Assembly: GCA_001687465.1 (NCBI GenBank)
Contig: LVLI01000004.1
Coordinates: 1-46,691, forward strand
Length of the DNA: 46,691 nt
DNA from: Halocafeteria seosinensis
Taxonomy: Eukaryota > Sar > Bigyra > Bicosoecida
Reading direction: 5' to 3'
The translations under genes were made by a program, and so were the position numbers. Below are positions 10,221 through 20,026 of the stretch, piece by piece. Under the pieces are notes generated by a model. It saw only the letters and a program-made list of their open reading frames with translations, searched no databases and was not told the DNA's origin. The number at the start of each line of letters is the position of its first letter. The stretch's first letter is position 1.

Positions 10221-11991
10221 ATGAGTGAATGCGACCAGCCGGATCTGTCGCAATTTGGCGTTGTTATAGATACAAAGGGCTCATACGCTTCTGTTACCCC
10301 TTCGACAGCTTCAGCAGAAGCTCCTCAGTACTACTCGAGGGAAGCGATAGGACCTTTGGACGAGTAAGTGGACGTACAGAGAGCGAGCAAGCGCCGACAC
10401 CAAATTGGCTCATTCACTTCATTCATGCAGGTACTCAGAAGAAGATAACGAAGATGAGCAAGACAACCAGGTGGATTCAGTGTCGTCGTCTTCCGTAGCC
10501 AAGGCTACTGCTTCTGGGGCGCGATATACCCCACAACCTCGCCATCCCAAACGCGAAAGAAGTGCACCGGGGGCAACGTTCACGTTCACTGGGAGATATT
10601 ACGACAGTGGGCCCATACAGGAAGCATCCAGTAGAAAGACGAGACGGGCGACCTCAGAGTTGATGCAGGAATCGGCAAACTTAACCAAGAACTTGTTTTC
10701 GTCTCCGTCGGACTCAAGTGAAATTGCGTATCGGAAGCGTATCGAGCCTCCGGTTTCAAAAGAGCTTCAGGAGGCCCTTGGCATGGGCTCTCAGTTCCAG
10801 GAACCACCTTTCCTACCCGCAATGAGGAGGTATGGATATCCTCCTGGGTATATTGGGATTCCATCGAAAAAAGAAAGGGATCAAGAGGACTGGTCAAATG
10901 CCACTACAGCGGCGGGCTACAGCTACGACGCCGTGGCGCGATCTACTATACGCCAGAGACAAGGCGAGTTAATATCAATGTGGCACAGTTTGATTGACGC
11001 TTTGAATTTTCATTTGAGCAATGCAAGCAATGGTTGGCTTTCCGGCATTTTATTGGATGCAGATGTAGCTCGACATCAAACCGAAAGGCAGTGGTTTTCA
11101 AGGGAAGTAGCAATTCTCCAAAACAATGAAGTGGATCGCAATGCAAGTTTACTGAGCTCCCACGTCAAGGAGAAAGCTTCGTTTCTAGTAAGATCCCCAC
11201 GAGCAAAGGGCACGGCCAGCCAATACGACGACTGGCGGTGGGCAGAAGGGGGATGCAGCTCATTGGATAGTGATTCTACTGGCAGCTCTGCCTGTCAGAT
11301 ACTGAATAGCAATGAAGAAGAGTCGAAAGAGGGTCAAAAGGCATGTCATGAGGAAGAAGAGGAAGAGGGTGAGTTGAACTCTTCATATGAAACTAACGAG
11401 CGAACAGAAAGAGAGGCTTCATGCGAACCACTCTTGGAGTTCTTTGAAGAGGAGGAGGAATCGCCACCGAGCGAGGAGTCAATGTCTCTGGGCTCTAGCA
11501 GTGAGAATGAAAGCAATGACAAAGAGGACGGATCCCATCCGGCCCGACGACCGCGATATTGGTTCCTGGTTAGGCGCCCAGAGATTTGCTCAGAGGAATT
11601 TGACGTCGGAACTGCGGGAAACAGCTGCTACCCTTCAATCGTCTTGCGTCCTTACCTACCTGTTTGTACGTGCATTTTGCCCTCTAATAGTTCATGCACT
11701 GTGAAAGCGGATGGAAAGTATTGCCTACCGGGGATGATGAAGAGCATTCCTGGACTTTCAGGAGATCCTCCAACGTACCATATATGGACAACGCTGCCGA
11801 AGCCAAGCCCAGAACCAGCACCCCCAGGGACGGAGGATCCTGATGAGGAGCACCTTCGAGCTCTTCGACATCAGATTATCGGCGCTCCAGTTCCCTCTTA
11901 TAGGAGTGCTGAACACCTAGCTAGTTCCCAATGTGTACCTGTTCGCTCTACACCTGTGTTTTTTCCTTGGCCGGTTCCTATTGGTACGTAA
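10221..11991 (+). CDS. PSP-domain protein, ZCCHC8-like
   Basis: Exon 1 is 10221-10363 and exon 2 is 10431-11991, joined across a 67-bp GTAAGT...CAG intron in phase 2, giving 567 residues. Residues about 150-190 read EPPVSKELQEALGMG...EPPFLPAMRRYGYPPGYIG, a good match to the PSP (proline-rich, spliceosome-associated) domain. That domain is found in ZCCHC8, the scaffold of the nuclear exosome targeting complex, and in the U2 snRNP protein SF3B2. GYPPG favours the ZCCHC8 type. The protein is presumably nuclear, in RNA processing or surveillance. The CCHC zinc knuckle that precedes PSP in ZCCHC8 is not visible. Acidic Glu/Ser-rich stretches (about 340-420) and a Pro-rich C-terminus follow. The start is the first ATG keeping the frame. 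Its 3' end faces the next gene. Confidence 0.7.
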
Positions 11992-12453
11992 TGCGCTACG
12001 ATGAAATCACTGAGTTTCAGTAATAGCAACTACGATACTTGTCTTGGAACAGACTTTACGACTATTTGTTTGGTACATGGAGCCAAGAATGACGCTTACG
12101 TCATTAGCCCACCGGACAAAACGCGCAGATCTTCTAAATTGGTGGATGTGGAAGAGAAATAGCGTACTACAATTTGGCCTTGCAGCTGTATGCCAGCTTG
12201 TGGCATCCATGTATGATTGAAATTTACATTCCTAGACGTTGCTACATCGGCTGACTAGTGCAACTTGTAGGCGAATAAGTCCGAAGAAAAACAGGTGTGT
12301 ATACCTTGTTGCGTCAAAGACTCCAATTCGGCAGATGTCCTGGTTTCGATTTTGCTAAAACAACAGGGCTAGTCTTGCCCATTCACGGAGAATCTTCCAA
12401 CTGAGTGAAAATTGTTTCACCACGTGGTGTAGGACCTGTGATCGCATACTAAA
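11992..12453. other. Convergent intergenic stretch
   Basis: This is the 3' flank shared by the PSP-domain gene (+) and the first four-segment membrane protein gene (-). I see no supported coding, RNA or repeat feature in it. Confidence 0.5.
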
Positions 12454-13683
12454 TTAGCCTCCTCCGTCTCCACCGTCTCCTCCACCTCCACCAAAACCAT
12501 TACACCAGCCTCCCCTCCGTCTCCACACTCGCCATGACCATCGGAACAGGTGAATAGCGTGATATACCGTCGGCACAGATACTACTAGCAATGCCAGCGA
12601 GGACAGAATTAAGCCTACCGCGACTGCGTGCGTGCCCCAACCCGTTTAGAACGAAAAGGAGAGAATGATGAAATCTTAGGCGGACTTACATCCCACGTGA
12701 TCGGATAATTCACCCTGACTTAGGTTTACTACGACGACGAGGAGTCCGATCACGTTAATTAGGTTTATAAGCACTACCGCCATTGAAAGCTGCAAGGGCT
12801 AAACTAGGCTTAGGTATCTCAGTGTACTAGTACTGCAAAATACTGCTGGTCAATTGCCACTTACCGCCGCAAATGCTTGTGGGTGCTCTTGCAACAGAGC
12901 CACACTTGTGGGGCTGCGGAACATAACGAGCTGAGCTACGTGATTTAAAGACTCGACAACTCGGCACGCACCAAGCAAAGAATAGTGAAAAGACAATTGC
13001 TATTGCGAGGAAGCCACCCTCTCCCAGTAGGGCGGCGAAAACTCCCGTTACAATGGCTAGTGTCGGTATAAGCGCGGCAGCAGGCTTCAGTCTTTTGATG
13101 TACTTGTCGACATACTGGGGTCGTCTGTGAAGAATTGCGGTCATTCAATTAACTTTGTTGGACGATCCAAACGAGATAAAACGAAATTGACTTACTCGGA
13201 GTCTTCCTGGGATCTGCCCTGAGAAGTGGGAACCGTTACCTGAGCAGCGGTTTGCACTGGAGGGGCTACGGGAATCTGCTGAGTGTGGTGTGGCGGTTGT
13301 TGCATCTGGAATTGTTGAAACCTTGAATCCATTCCTTGCCCCATGTATTGATTACCAGCAACTACATATGCGCCTTGAGGCGGGGCGGTTGCATGCGCAC
13401 CAGGTGCAGGAGGATACTGGTACTGCGGTGGGTGTTGCATCATTGTTGCCTGGGAAGGGTAAGAAGGATAAGGGGGTTGTGCCCCTGTGTATTGCCCGGG
13501 CCCCCGTGGAGGCTGTTGGAATTGAGGGTGCTGCTGCCACTGCATTTGACCTGTTTGCATTTGTGGTTGTCCGGCGGCTGTTTGTTGTTGTCCCTCATAG
13601 GGATGGTAGTTGGGCCCCGGGTGACTCACCGCGTGAGTCGTACTTTGCGAGGAGTTGTTGGGGTTTGTTGAACCTTGCTCCAT
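12454..13683 (-). CDS. Four-transmembrane-segment protein with Pro/Gln-rich N-terminus (tandem paralogue 1)
   Basis: Exons on the minus strand are 13683-13196, 13124-12865, 12773-12690 and 12622/12623-12454, with introns of 66-91 bp and phases 2, 1 and 1, giving 333 residues and a TAA stop. Residues 1-162 are rich in Pro, Gln, Tyr and Gly (for example QYPPAPGAHATAPP), likely a disordered cytosolic region. Four hydrophobic segments follow: AALIPTLAIVTGVFAAL, FLAIAIVFSLFFAWCV, VLINLINVIGLLVVVV and VGLILSSLALLVVSV. A basic Trp/Arg stretch and a Gly/Asp-rich tail (GFGGGGGDGGDGGG) end the protein. The topology recalls MARVEL or tetraspan vesicle proteins, but I see no diagnostic motif. The third acceptor (TAG before 12773) was chosen because it keeps the phase. 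It is a tandem paralogue of the gene at 14561-15645. Confidence 0.7.
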
Positions 13684-14106
13684 TTATACTCGTATGCCCA
13701 AACGCAGTACCCGGGAAAGATGAATATATAACGGTAATTGTACCGTTGATGGGAATTATTCAATTTTGGTGATGGATTGACAATCCAACGGATTCGAAAT
13801 TCGGTTTGAAAGTTGGAAGAACTGTGTTCTTCAAGGGACATTGTTGGAACCTCCTTTCTCACAGAATTGTTTGTCGTTCCTTCGGGAAACTACAAGCTTC
13901 AAAGACTACGCTATTGTACCGAGGTGCCCTGCCTATGGTTCCGAAAGACTAGCGATATATGAGAGGAAGGAAATTTCGGCAATCCGCAACACTCAGTGCC
14001 AACTACCGTTAAATTGCGCCGGCCCCGCACCATACCGCATGGCTGCCTGTTTCCATGCGGCCGGTGCCCTTGAAGTTAGGTACAATTGTATGAGTGCCGC
14101 TTAACA
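13684..14106. other. Spacer upstream of membrane protein paralogue 1
   Basis: This probably holds the promoter and 5' leader of the gene starting at 13683 and the 3' flank of the next one. A short + strand frame at 13841-14104 has mixed composition and no splice or family support. Nothing specific is recognised. Confidence 0.45.
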
Positions 14107-14573
14107 TCAGAGAGCCTGCTGCAATAGCATCATGTTAGCATGGTAGTCTGTCAATAATAATTGATACTTTGGATCAATTCCTACCAATCCAAAGAATTGA
14201 CAATTCCTAGCGGCACTACAGCGATGCTCAGTTTTCAGTTTTGTTTCAGCGCTGGTTCGCAGCCGATGCAAGTGCAGAAGCATTTCACGGCCTTCAGTAT
14301 TCATGAGGCTTGGACTACCTTGATCGTTGCGAAATGCTGCGTTAAGACCACATGGTGTATGTGTTAACCACAGTAGACCGGCAGCTTGAACCACGGCTGC
14401 AAAGGGTGGGGCAATTGTTGTCCAAGAATTGATATCTCTGGTGGTTGCATCGTCAAGAATGCAAACACAAGATAAACATTGCCGGGGAAATCGGGGAATA
14501 GCGTCAGATATTCTTGTCTTCTCCGCATGCCCCAGAACCCAAACGTGCGGCGAAAGCCAGTCAATCTTCAGGT
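14107..14573 (-). other. Open stretch that may be an alternative 3' exon of membrane protein paralogue 2
   Basis: If an intron 14652-14574 (GTAACT...GAGCAG) is removed from the paralogue 2 transcript, the frame runs in phase 1 into this 467-bp stretch and stays open for 155 codons to a TGA at 14107. The peptide looks coding in places (NSWTTIAPPFAAVVQAAGLL, and FFGLVGIDPKYQLLLTDYH near the end). Against it, splicing cuts the fourth membrane segment short, whereas reading through preserves that segment and stops at 14561, as in the paralogue. It could be an alternative C-terminus or an unrelated open frame. Confidence 0.35.
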
Positions 14574-15645
14574 CTGCTCAGACGTAACTTATGCAGCGGT
14601 AGTTCGCTCGTCCAGATGGGGTAGCTATTGTAAGCTCCAGACATTGAGTTACCGATAATGGAGGCCAACAAGATAAGTTGTGTTACAAATTCTGTAAAGG
14701 AAGTGACCATGCTGGTATCACTGCTACAATGAGCTTGATACTTAGCTCACTCCGACCTGACACTTACCTCCCGGAGTGATTTGTGCGCCGGATGCGACCT
14801 CACTAAATAAGACCACAAAATAGAATACCATAGCAAAAGCCAGGGAACATACTAGAACGTCGGAACAACAATGCTGCACGTACGGCATAACCTGGTTGAC
14901 GAGAGTGACGGTAGTTCAATATTTATTGGAAATCGACACTCACAATAATGAACATAGTTTTCATTCGATAAAATACAGCAAAGATTCCCGTGCTGCACCC
15001 AACACGTATCATCATTGGGGACGCTTGCGTGTAACGTTGACTTCAACATTCCTCTAAGATATCGTACCTGCAGGTGATAACTGCAAGGATAATCATCCCT
15101 GCACCCATCCCTGTTTCTTGAGTAGAGGACTCCACAACTCCTGATACGAGGGCAAATGCTGGAATGAGGAAAACTAGCCACTTCAGCTTAGACAAGCGGA
15201 TTTCTGCATTGGCTACTTCGTTGCTGCGAGACGTGGGGTTTGAAGACATCGTCAACTTAAGCGAACGCACAGCAAAGTAAGCGACATACTCGGAAGTTAT
15301 CCATTCCGTATGTTTCCCTTTATTGTATTCTTGTTGTTGCGTTTCCAGCGATTCCGCGTTTGGAACTTCGGCCCCCACTTGCCTCATAGGGTTCTGATAT
15401 CCGTAAGTTGTGGTCCGATTCGGTAATGGTTCTATTGCATCGGCAAAGATGTCAGAGATAGAGGTATCGGAGGCACGTTCCTTCTTGTTCTGATACTTTT
15501 TTTTTTTTGAGTTTCCTGTTACCGAAGAATGCTGGGCTTGCACCCAAGGTCCACTTGTTCGGTAACCGCTCAATTGGGTTGCGGTACTCGATGCGCGTTC
15601 GACATCCCTCGCCTCGTCGGTCTGCGATTCTTCTTTTTCTTCCAT
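14561..15645 (-). CDS. Four-transmembrane-segment protein (tandem paralogue 2)
   Basis: Minus-strand exons are 15645-15290, 15223-15068, 14992-14944, 14891-14768 and 14691-14561 (TGA), with phases 2, 2, 0 and 1, giving 271 residues from the ATG at 15645. The N-terminal part is charged and Lys/Glu-rich. Hydrophobic segments are LKWLVFLIPAFALVSGVV, GMIILAVITCSTGIFAVFY, VLVCSLAFAMVFYFVVLF and QLILLASIIGNSMSG. The intron just before segment 1 (phase 2, after ..SE) and the one before segment 4 (phase 1) match those of paralogue 1, and LIPxxAxVxGV is shared. The first intron is 66 bp without a stop, so retention would add 22 residues. The true start may be further upstream (ATG 15769) with a frameshift at a run of twelve A. 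Function is unknown. Confidence 0.65.
15497..15508 (-). repeat. Run of twelve A (minus strand) inside coding sequence
   Basis: This homopolymer encodes a Lys run in both overlapping frames and marks the point where the coding signal changes frame. It is prone to slippage and to sequencing miscounts. Confidence 0.9.
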
Positions 15646-15769
15646 TTTCTATTGGATTTCTATACTGTATTCCGTTTCGGCATTCATGCGTAATCGTGGT
15701 ATCTTCTTCCCAGGAATCTGAGTGTTCCGAACAGCTGGCACGGTTTGGACTTTCAAAGTTCCACGTCAT
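15509..15769 (-). pseudogene. Probable original 5' coding part of paralogue 2, now out of frame
   Basis: From an ATG at 15769 a minus-strand frame encodes a Ser/Glu-rich start, then IQYRNPIE and, 27 residues later, IEYRNPIE. The two YRNPIE copies differ at five of six codons by synonymous changes only, which indicates past selection on this frame. A related YGYQNPM lies downstream, but in the frame used by the annotated CDS. The frames switch exactly at a run of twelve A (15497-15508); eleven A would join them. Either the run is miscounted or the gene has suffered a real indel. Confidence 0.55.
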
Positions 15770-16739
15770 AGATAAGGGGAAGAAAAGCAAGACGCTCCCT
15801 TTATGACATTCAAGTTGAGCCTGAATCGTACTTGTACTGCCACATTGACCTTTAAACTGCGCTCGTGGATGATGGGATCTCCTCCGTCTACCGCTCAGTT
15901 TAGCTCAAAAGGTTGTACGTTGTGAGCGATTACACCGGACGACGCGGAGGTTCGGATCTGCAAGAAGACGACTGACTTAAGTATTCGGACTGATTTTTCC
16001 ACACAATCTCCTATGATTCGAAACCAAGAAATTACGGTAACAAAGTGAACATACCAACACTACAGGTGTCGTATAATATGAATCTGTAGCGAAATGTCCC
16101 TGGTTGAAGACGACTGTGGTCGCAAGATACTTCGAAGAGGTCGGCTTCGACGCCCGTTGATGATGTGGCCTTCGGCAGGATACAATTGTAGCATTGATAT
16201 TGTAGTACAGAAGCAGTGGTGGTCATTATGGGTGGAAAGATTTAGGTTTGTGTTTCAGGAACCGAAGAATGCCATTGAGAGATCCCCCGAAGGGTTTCGC
16301 AGAGTGTATTCTCCACGAAAACCCTTCGTTTCAAGCACGTATCAAAGTTGTCTCCTCTGCATCCGTTAATTCTAGACCACCCCATTTTCCTCCATGCCTC
16401 TTGTCCGACGTCTCTGAAATATTATAATTTGGCGTGCCAGAAGTTCCTGGTCGCACCTTGCGACCGAGTGCGGCGGTGGAACTTCCACCGTGGAAGCCAC
16501 GCCATTATTAAGGCTGTACGAGTATGTAATGTCAATACGTTAGTGTTAAGTTAACATTTCTATTTTTGTCTCTCAAGTCATTGAGGGGAGAAAGTTTGAT
16601 AGTGGAAACATGATATTGTAGACGAGCGAGAGACAAAAATGGCGCGCAGAAGAGGTTTTTCGTGCTGATTTCATCCATCTTGGCACCACGGCAAACGACG
16701 ACGATAAGCAGGAAGGTGCCAATGTGAATACGCGAGAGT
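15770..16739. promoter_or_regulatory. Divergent intergenic region with small palindromes and an upstream ORF
   Basis: This lies between paralogue 2 (-) and the EF-hand gene (+), so it must carry both promoters. At 16449-16465 a 7-bp stem (GGTCGCA/TGCGACC) encloses three bases. At 16475-16489 a 15-base palindrome (GGTGGAA c TTCCACC) follows. A ten-codon upstream ORF (16639-16668) precedes the EF-hand start and could modulate its translation. Short frames at 16094-16554 look like noise. Confidence 0.35.
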
Positions 16740-19700
16740 ATGGCGGAAAACCAAAGGGCGCCGCGGATTCCTCGCTTGGATTTGCGGAAACTTCAAGTTG
16801 GCAAAGAAGCCACATTCACCGAGGAAACTCGACGTTCAGGGGAACGAGGCCGTCATTCGAATCGGAGGCAAACAGACTTCCTCGCTTCGGACCCGACGTC
16901 GTTCGCGTCACTTTTCCGAAAATCTTATGAAAAGGGAAGAAGTTCTCCCAAGGAGGATCATCGAACAGCAGTTACCGCTCGTGCAACTTCGAAACGTATC
17001 GAAGTTCCTCAGCGTCCTGAGAAGATTAAGAAGCCAGCTTATTCGGCAAGAGCGCACGTTGGAGATGGTAGAGGCCGGTCCGTAGTGTCATGTTCTCGGG
17101 GCTATCCGGAGCGGAAGGGTCAATCTACCAGCAGGAGTCGCCGCGTAGTCCAACCGTCGAATGAGCTCAGGAATGTGTTGAACTACGCATATGAGCAATA
17201 TGGAATACAAGACGATGCGATGGAAAGTCCAACAACTGCTACCGAGGAAAAGATGATTGAGCAGACGTTGTATTCAGTTAGATATTCGCCCTCGAAATTG
17301 GAGGAGCAGAATGTGTACTGGAAGCCATCGAAAGAAGTGAAGTCTCCAAGATTTGAGAGAAGCCACCAAATCCGCGCCAACAGGGCCAAAAATCTACCAT
17401 CATTGCTACCAAAATCTCCAAGGAGGCCTAAACACTTCGCTTGCGCTTCTTCGGGCAGGATTGCAGCTGTACAACAGGAGCAGTCTCCAAGATCGAAAAC
17501 TGAGGAATCCTCAGTTTCACCAAGACGCGTATACCATTTTGACACGTCGATATATGAGCGGTTTGGTCTAAAATTGGAAAGCGGTCAAAAGGAAACGGAT
17601 AATGAGCTGGATAGAGTGTCACAAGAGACCAATTGCTTTGAACATCTGTCTGTGTCTTCCGACGAAGAGCAGCCGGCCAGTGACCTTCCGCCCAAATTAT
17701 CTTTCTATTCCGGTCATGCCCCGGAAGCTACCTCTCTAAATGGGAAATCACCTGAAGGTGAAGCTAAAAAACAGTTACGTCCCAATACTGTATCTGTATT
17801 TAGGAGGTCCGAGGAACGCACCCCGCGCGAAATACCGGCACCACGCCGTCCCAGTACCGCCTCAATGTATCATGAGATGGGCACGGGTATAGCCCCAGTA
17901 ACGTCTTATGACAAGAAACTTGAAGGCAGTAGAAACAGGAGAGGCTCTGCAAATGCTAAAAGTGAAGCAAGAGACGGAAGAAGGAGTCGCACTAGCAGCA
18001 TTGGGAGGCCTAAAAGTGGGACTCCGATGGAAGACACAACATTGGAAGGACCCGCTCATCGGTCCCCGAGAAACAATTTTAGAGCGGGAGACTTGCACGT
18101 GGCAAAGACAGAGAGCCAGGATACGGCTGCTGTGAAGTCCTCCGAAAGGTCCTTGCCAGTATCTATTAGATGCTACAAACACTCGTCCAACATCTTTCTT
18201 GAACGAGAGTATTTTCCGCAGCAATTTACTGACGCTTGGAGAAAATCCTTTCAGCAATTGGACGAACATCCAGTGTCGTCCGGAGACGAAGGGAACACGG
18301 CGGCAAATGTCTCCCCTACAAAAGCAAACCCTGAGTCTTTGAGTTTCTTCGAAGATATCGACGACCGCCAGGGCACTTCACGTTCGAAAGCAAAGATACG
18401 GGCAAGGATCAAAAGCAACTTCAGGGTTGAGGATGATGCGGAGTTCCAACGGTAAGTTCCAGTGCAAGAGAAACCAAAACGTGTTTACGAAATAAATCGT
18501 AATTGATGCTAATATCGCAGATGGATAGCTAAACATGGCAGGAAGAAGTTTGTCAAGAATTTACAGAGTATGATGGACCTACTTCGGCAATGGTTCAGAT
18601 GGATAGACGCTGATGGTTCCGGTGAACTAAGTGTTGAAGAATTGACGGAACCACTTCTAAGTCTTGGGTTAGCGTCCTCGCACCAGGAAGTGCGAGCGCT
18701 TATTCATGCTGTGAAAGGATCTTTACCGCCAGACATAGCAGCAGTCTTTGCGTATGTTCATAAGAAATCTTCGAGCTCGGAGGGCACGGATTTGGAATTA
18801 GGGAAACTGTTGGGTACTTTATCCGTTTCTTTGGAGGATGATGATGACTGGCAACGGCAGCAAAGTGAAGCGGCTTATTTACAGTCACTTTCAAGCAGTA
18901 TTGGAAAGCAAAACCGAAATGCCGCTTCGACAGTTGATTCGTTGAGGCTAAGGATGCTCACGGACATAGAATTGCAGCAACAGCAATTGCATCAAGGGAG
19001 CGCGCCCAAGCATGGAAGCGCTGAGAACTACAACGTGAGTGGTTCTCGAAAACATTCTCCCGAGATCGGCTTTTCTGAGTTCGTGACCTTGCTGACCGAT
19101 CAATCTATTGTGGATACTGCAAAAGCAATAGTCAATGTACAAAACCAGGTTAAGTATGCTAGTAAGTGCTGGAATTCGTTCCACCGTTCCCGGGATACCG
19201 AGAGACAGGAACAAAACAGAAGGGTTTCAGAACCCCGGCGACGTCCGGAGGACGGGGCCAGCCGGAGGTCGTCGATGCCTAGAAGACTGAGCGTCGGAGA
19301 CATGGAATTGGATCCTACAACCCGGCGCCTCAGTATTGATCTGCCACTTGCTCGTCCGACGGCGGAAGGAAGTAGTTCAGGTGTACAGATGGGCAAACAG
19401 GAAACGATCAGGACGACGTTACGTCTAAAACCCCGCCGAGCCAGTTATCATGGGATACAGAACTTGATGGGCTCTTCCAAGGAAGGTCACAATGAAAAGC
19501 CACTGAAAGAAGACGATCAAACTCTCCAGGCCCTCAAAGATGTGGAGCACAGTACGAAGACTCTGGATAACTCGTCGAAGAAGCACGGCCGAACCGGTGT
19601 GGTCGTACTTCAAAATGCAGCTAGAGAGAAAGAGACGGAACTCTATGGCGATGGAGGAAATGTTGGCCTTAAGAATCCGTTGACTAGGCTCTTTCGAGAA

Positions 19701-19970
19701 TTTATGTTGGGTCGTCTGGGAGATTCGTCGCTGTCATTTCCTGTTATTATTTCTGCATTTCGGCGGAAGAGGTTAATGCGTGCATGTTGTGGGGATGCCA
19801 CTGAAGATGAGTTGAAGCAAGTGGAGGAAGAGGTTGCCGATAGACGCGCTGACAAGTTTGCGGCAGACAAGTTCCAGATCCCACAGGGAATCACCATGGG
19901 TCTTGCTGCTGCGAAGAATAACTTGATCCAGTATGCCAACAAACACCAGAGGCCAAAGGAACAAGAGTAG
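16740..19970 (+). CDS. EF-hand protein with long basic disordered N-terminal half
   Basis: Exon 1 is 16740-18451 and exon 2 is 18521-19970, joined in phase 2 across a 69-bp intron, giving 1,053 residues and a TAG stop. The first 570 residues are Arg/Ser/Pro-rich without a recognised fold. Just after the junction, FRWIDADGSGELSVEELTEP contains a canonical EF-hand loop (about residues 600-611, Ca2+ ligands D, D, S, E). A second motif, EIGFSEFVTLL (about 752), keeps the exiting helix of an EF-hand but has no clear loop, and a long low-complexity insert separates the two. The C-terminus is helical and charged (ATEDELKQVEEEVADRRADK). It is likely a calcium-responsive cytoskeletal or scaffold protein; I cannot name an orthologue. 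It ends 56 bp from the convergent gene. Confidence 0.75.
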
Positions 19971-20026
19971 TCGTGAAATCACGCAAACGTTAAAGAAATA
20001 GAAACAAGCACTGATGTCGCTTATTC

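Noticed and set aside
13841-14104. Plus-strand 87-codon open frame between the two membrane protein genes
   Set aside because: Mixed composition, no recognised motif, and it lies in the expected promoter region of the minus-strand gene at 13683.
16094-16554. Two short plus-strand open frames upstream of the EF-hand gene
   Set aside because: No splice sites join them to the downstream gene in frame and the peptides look random.
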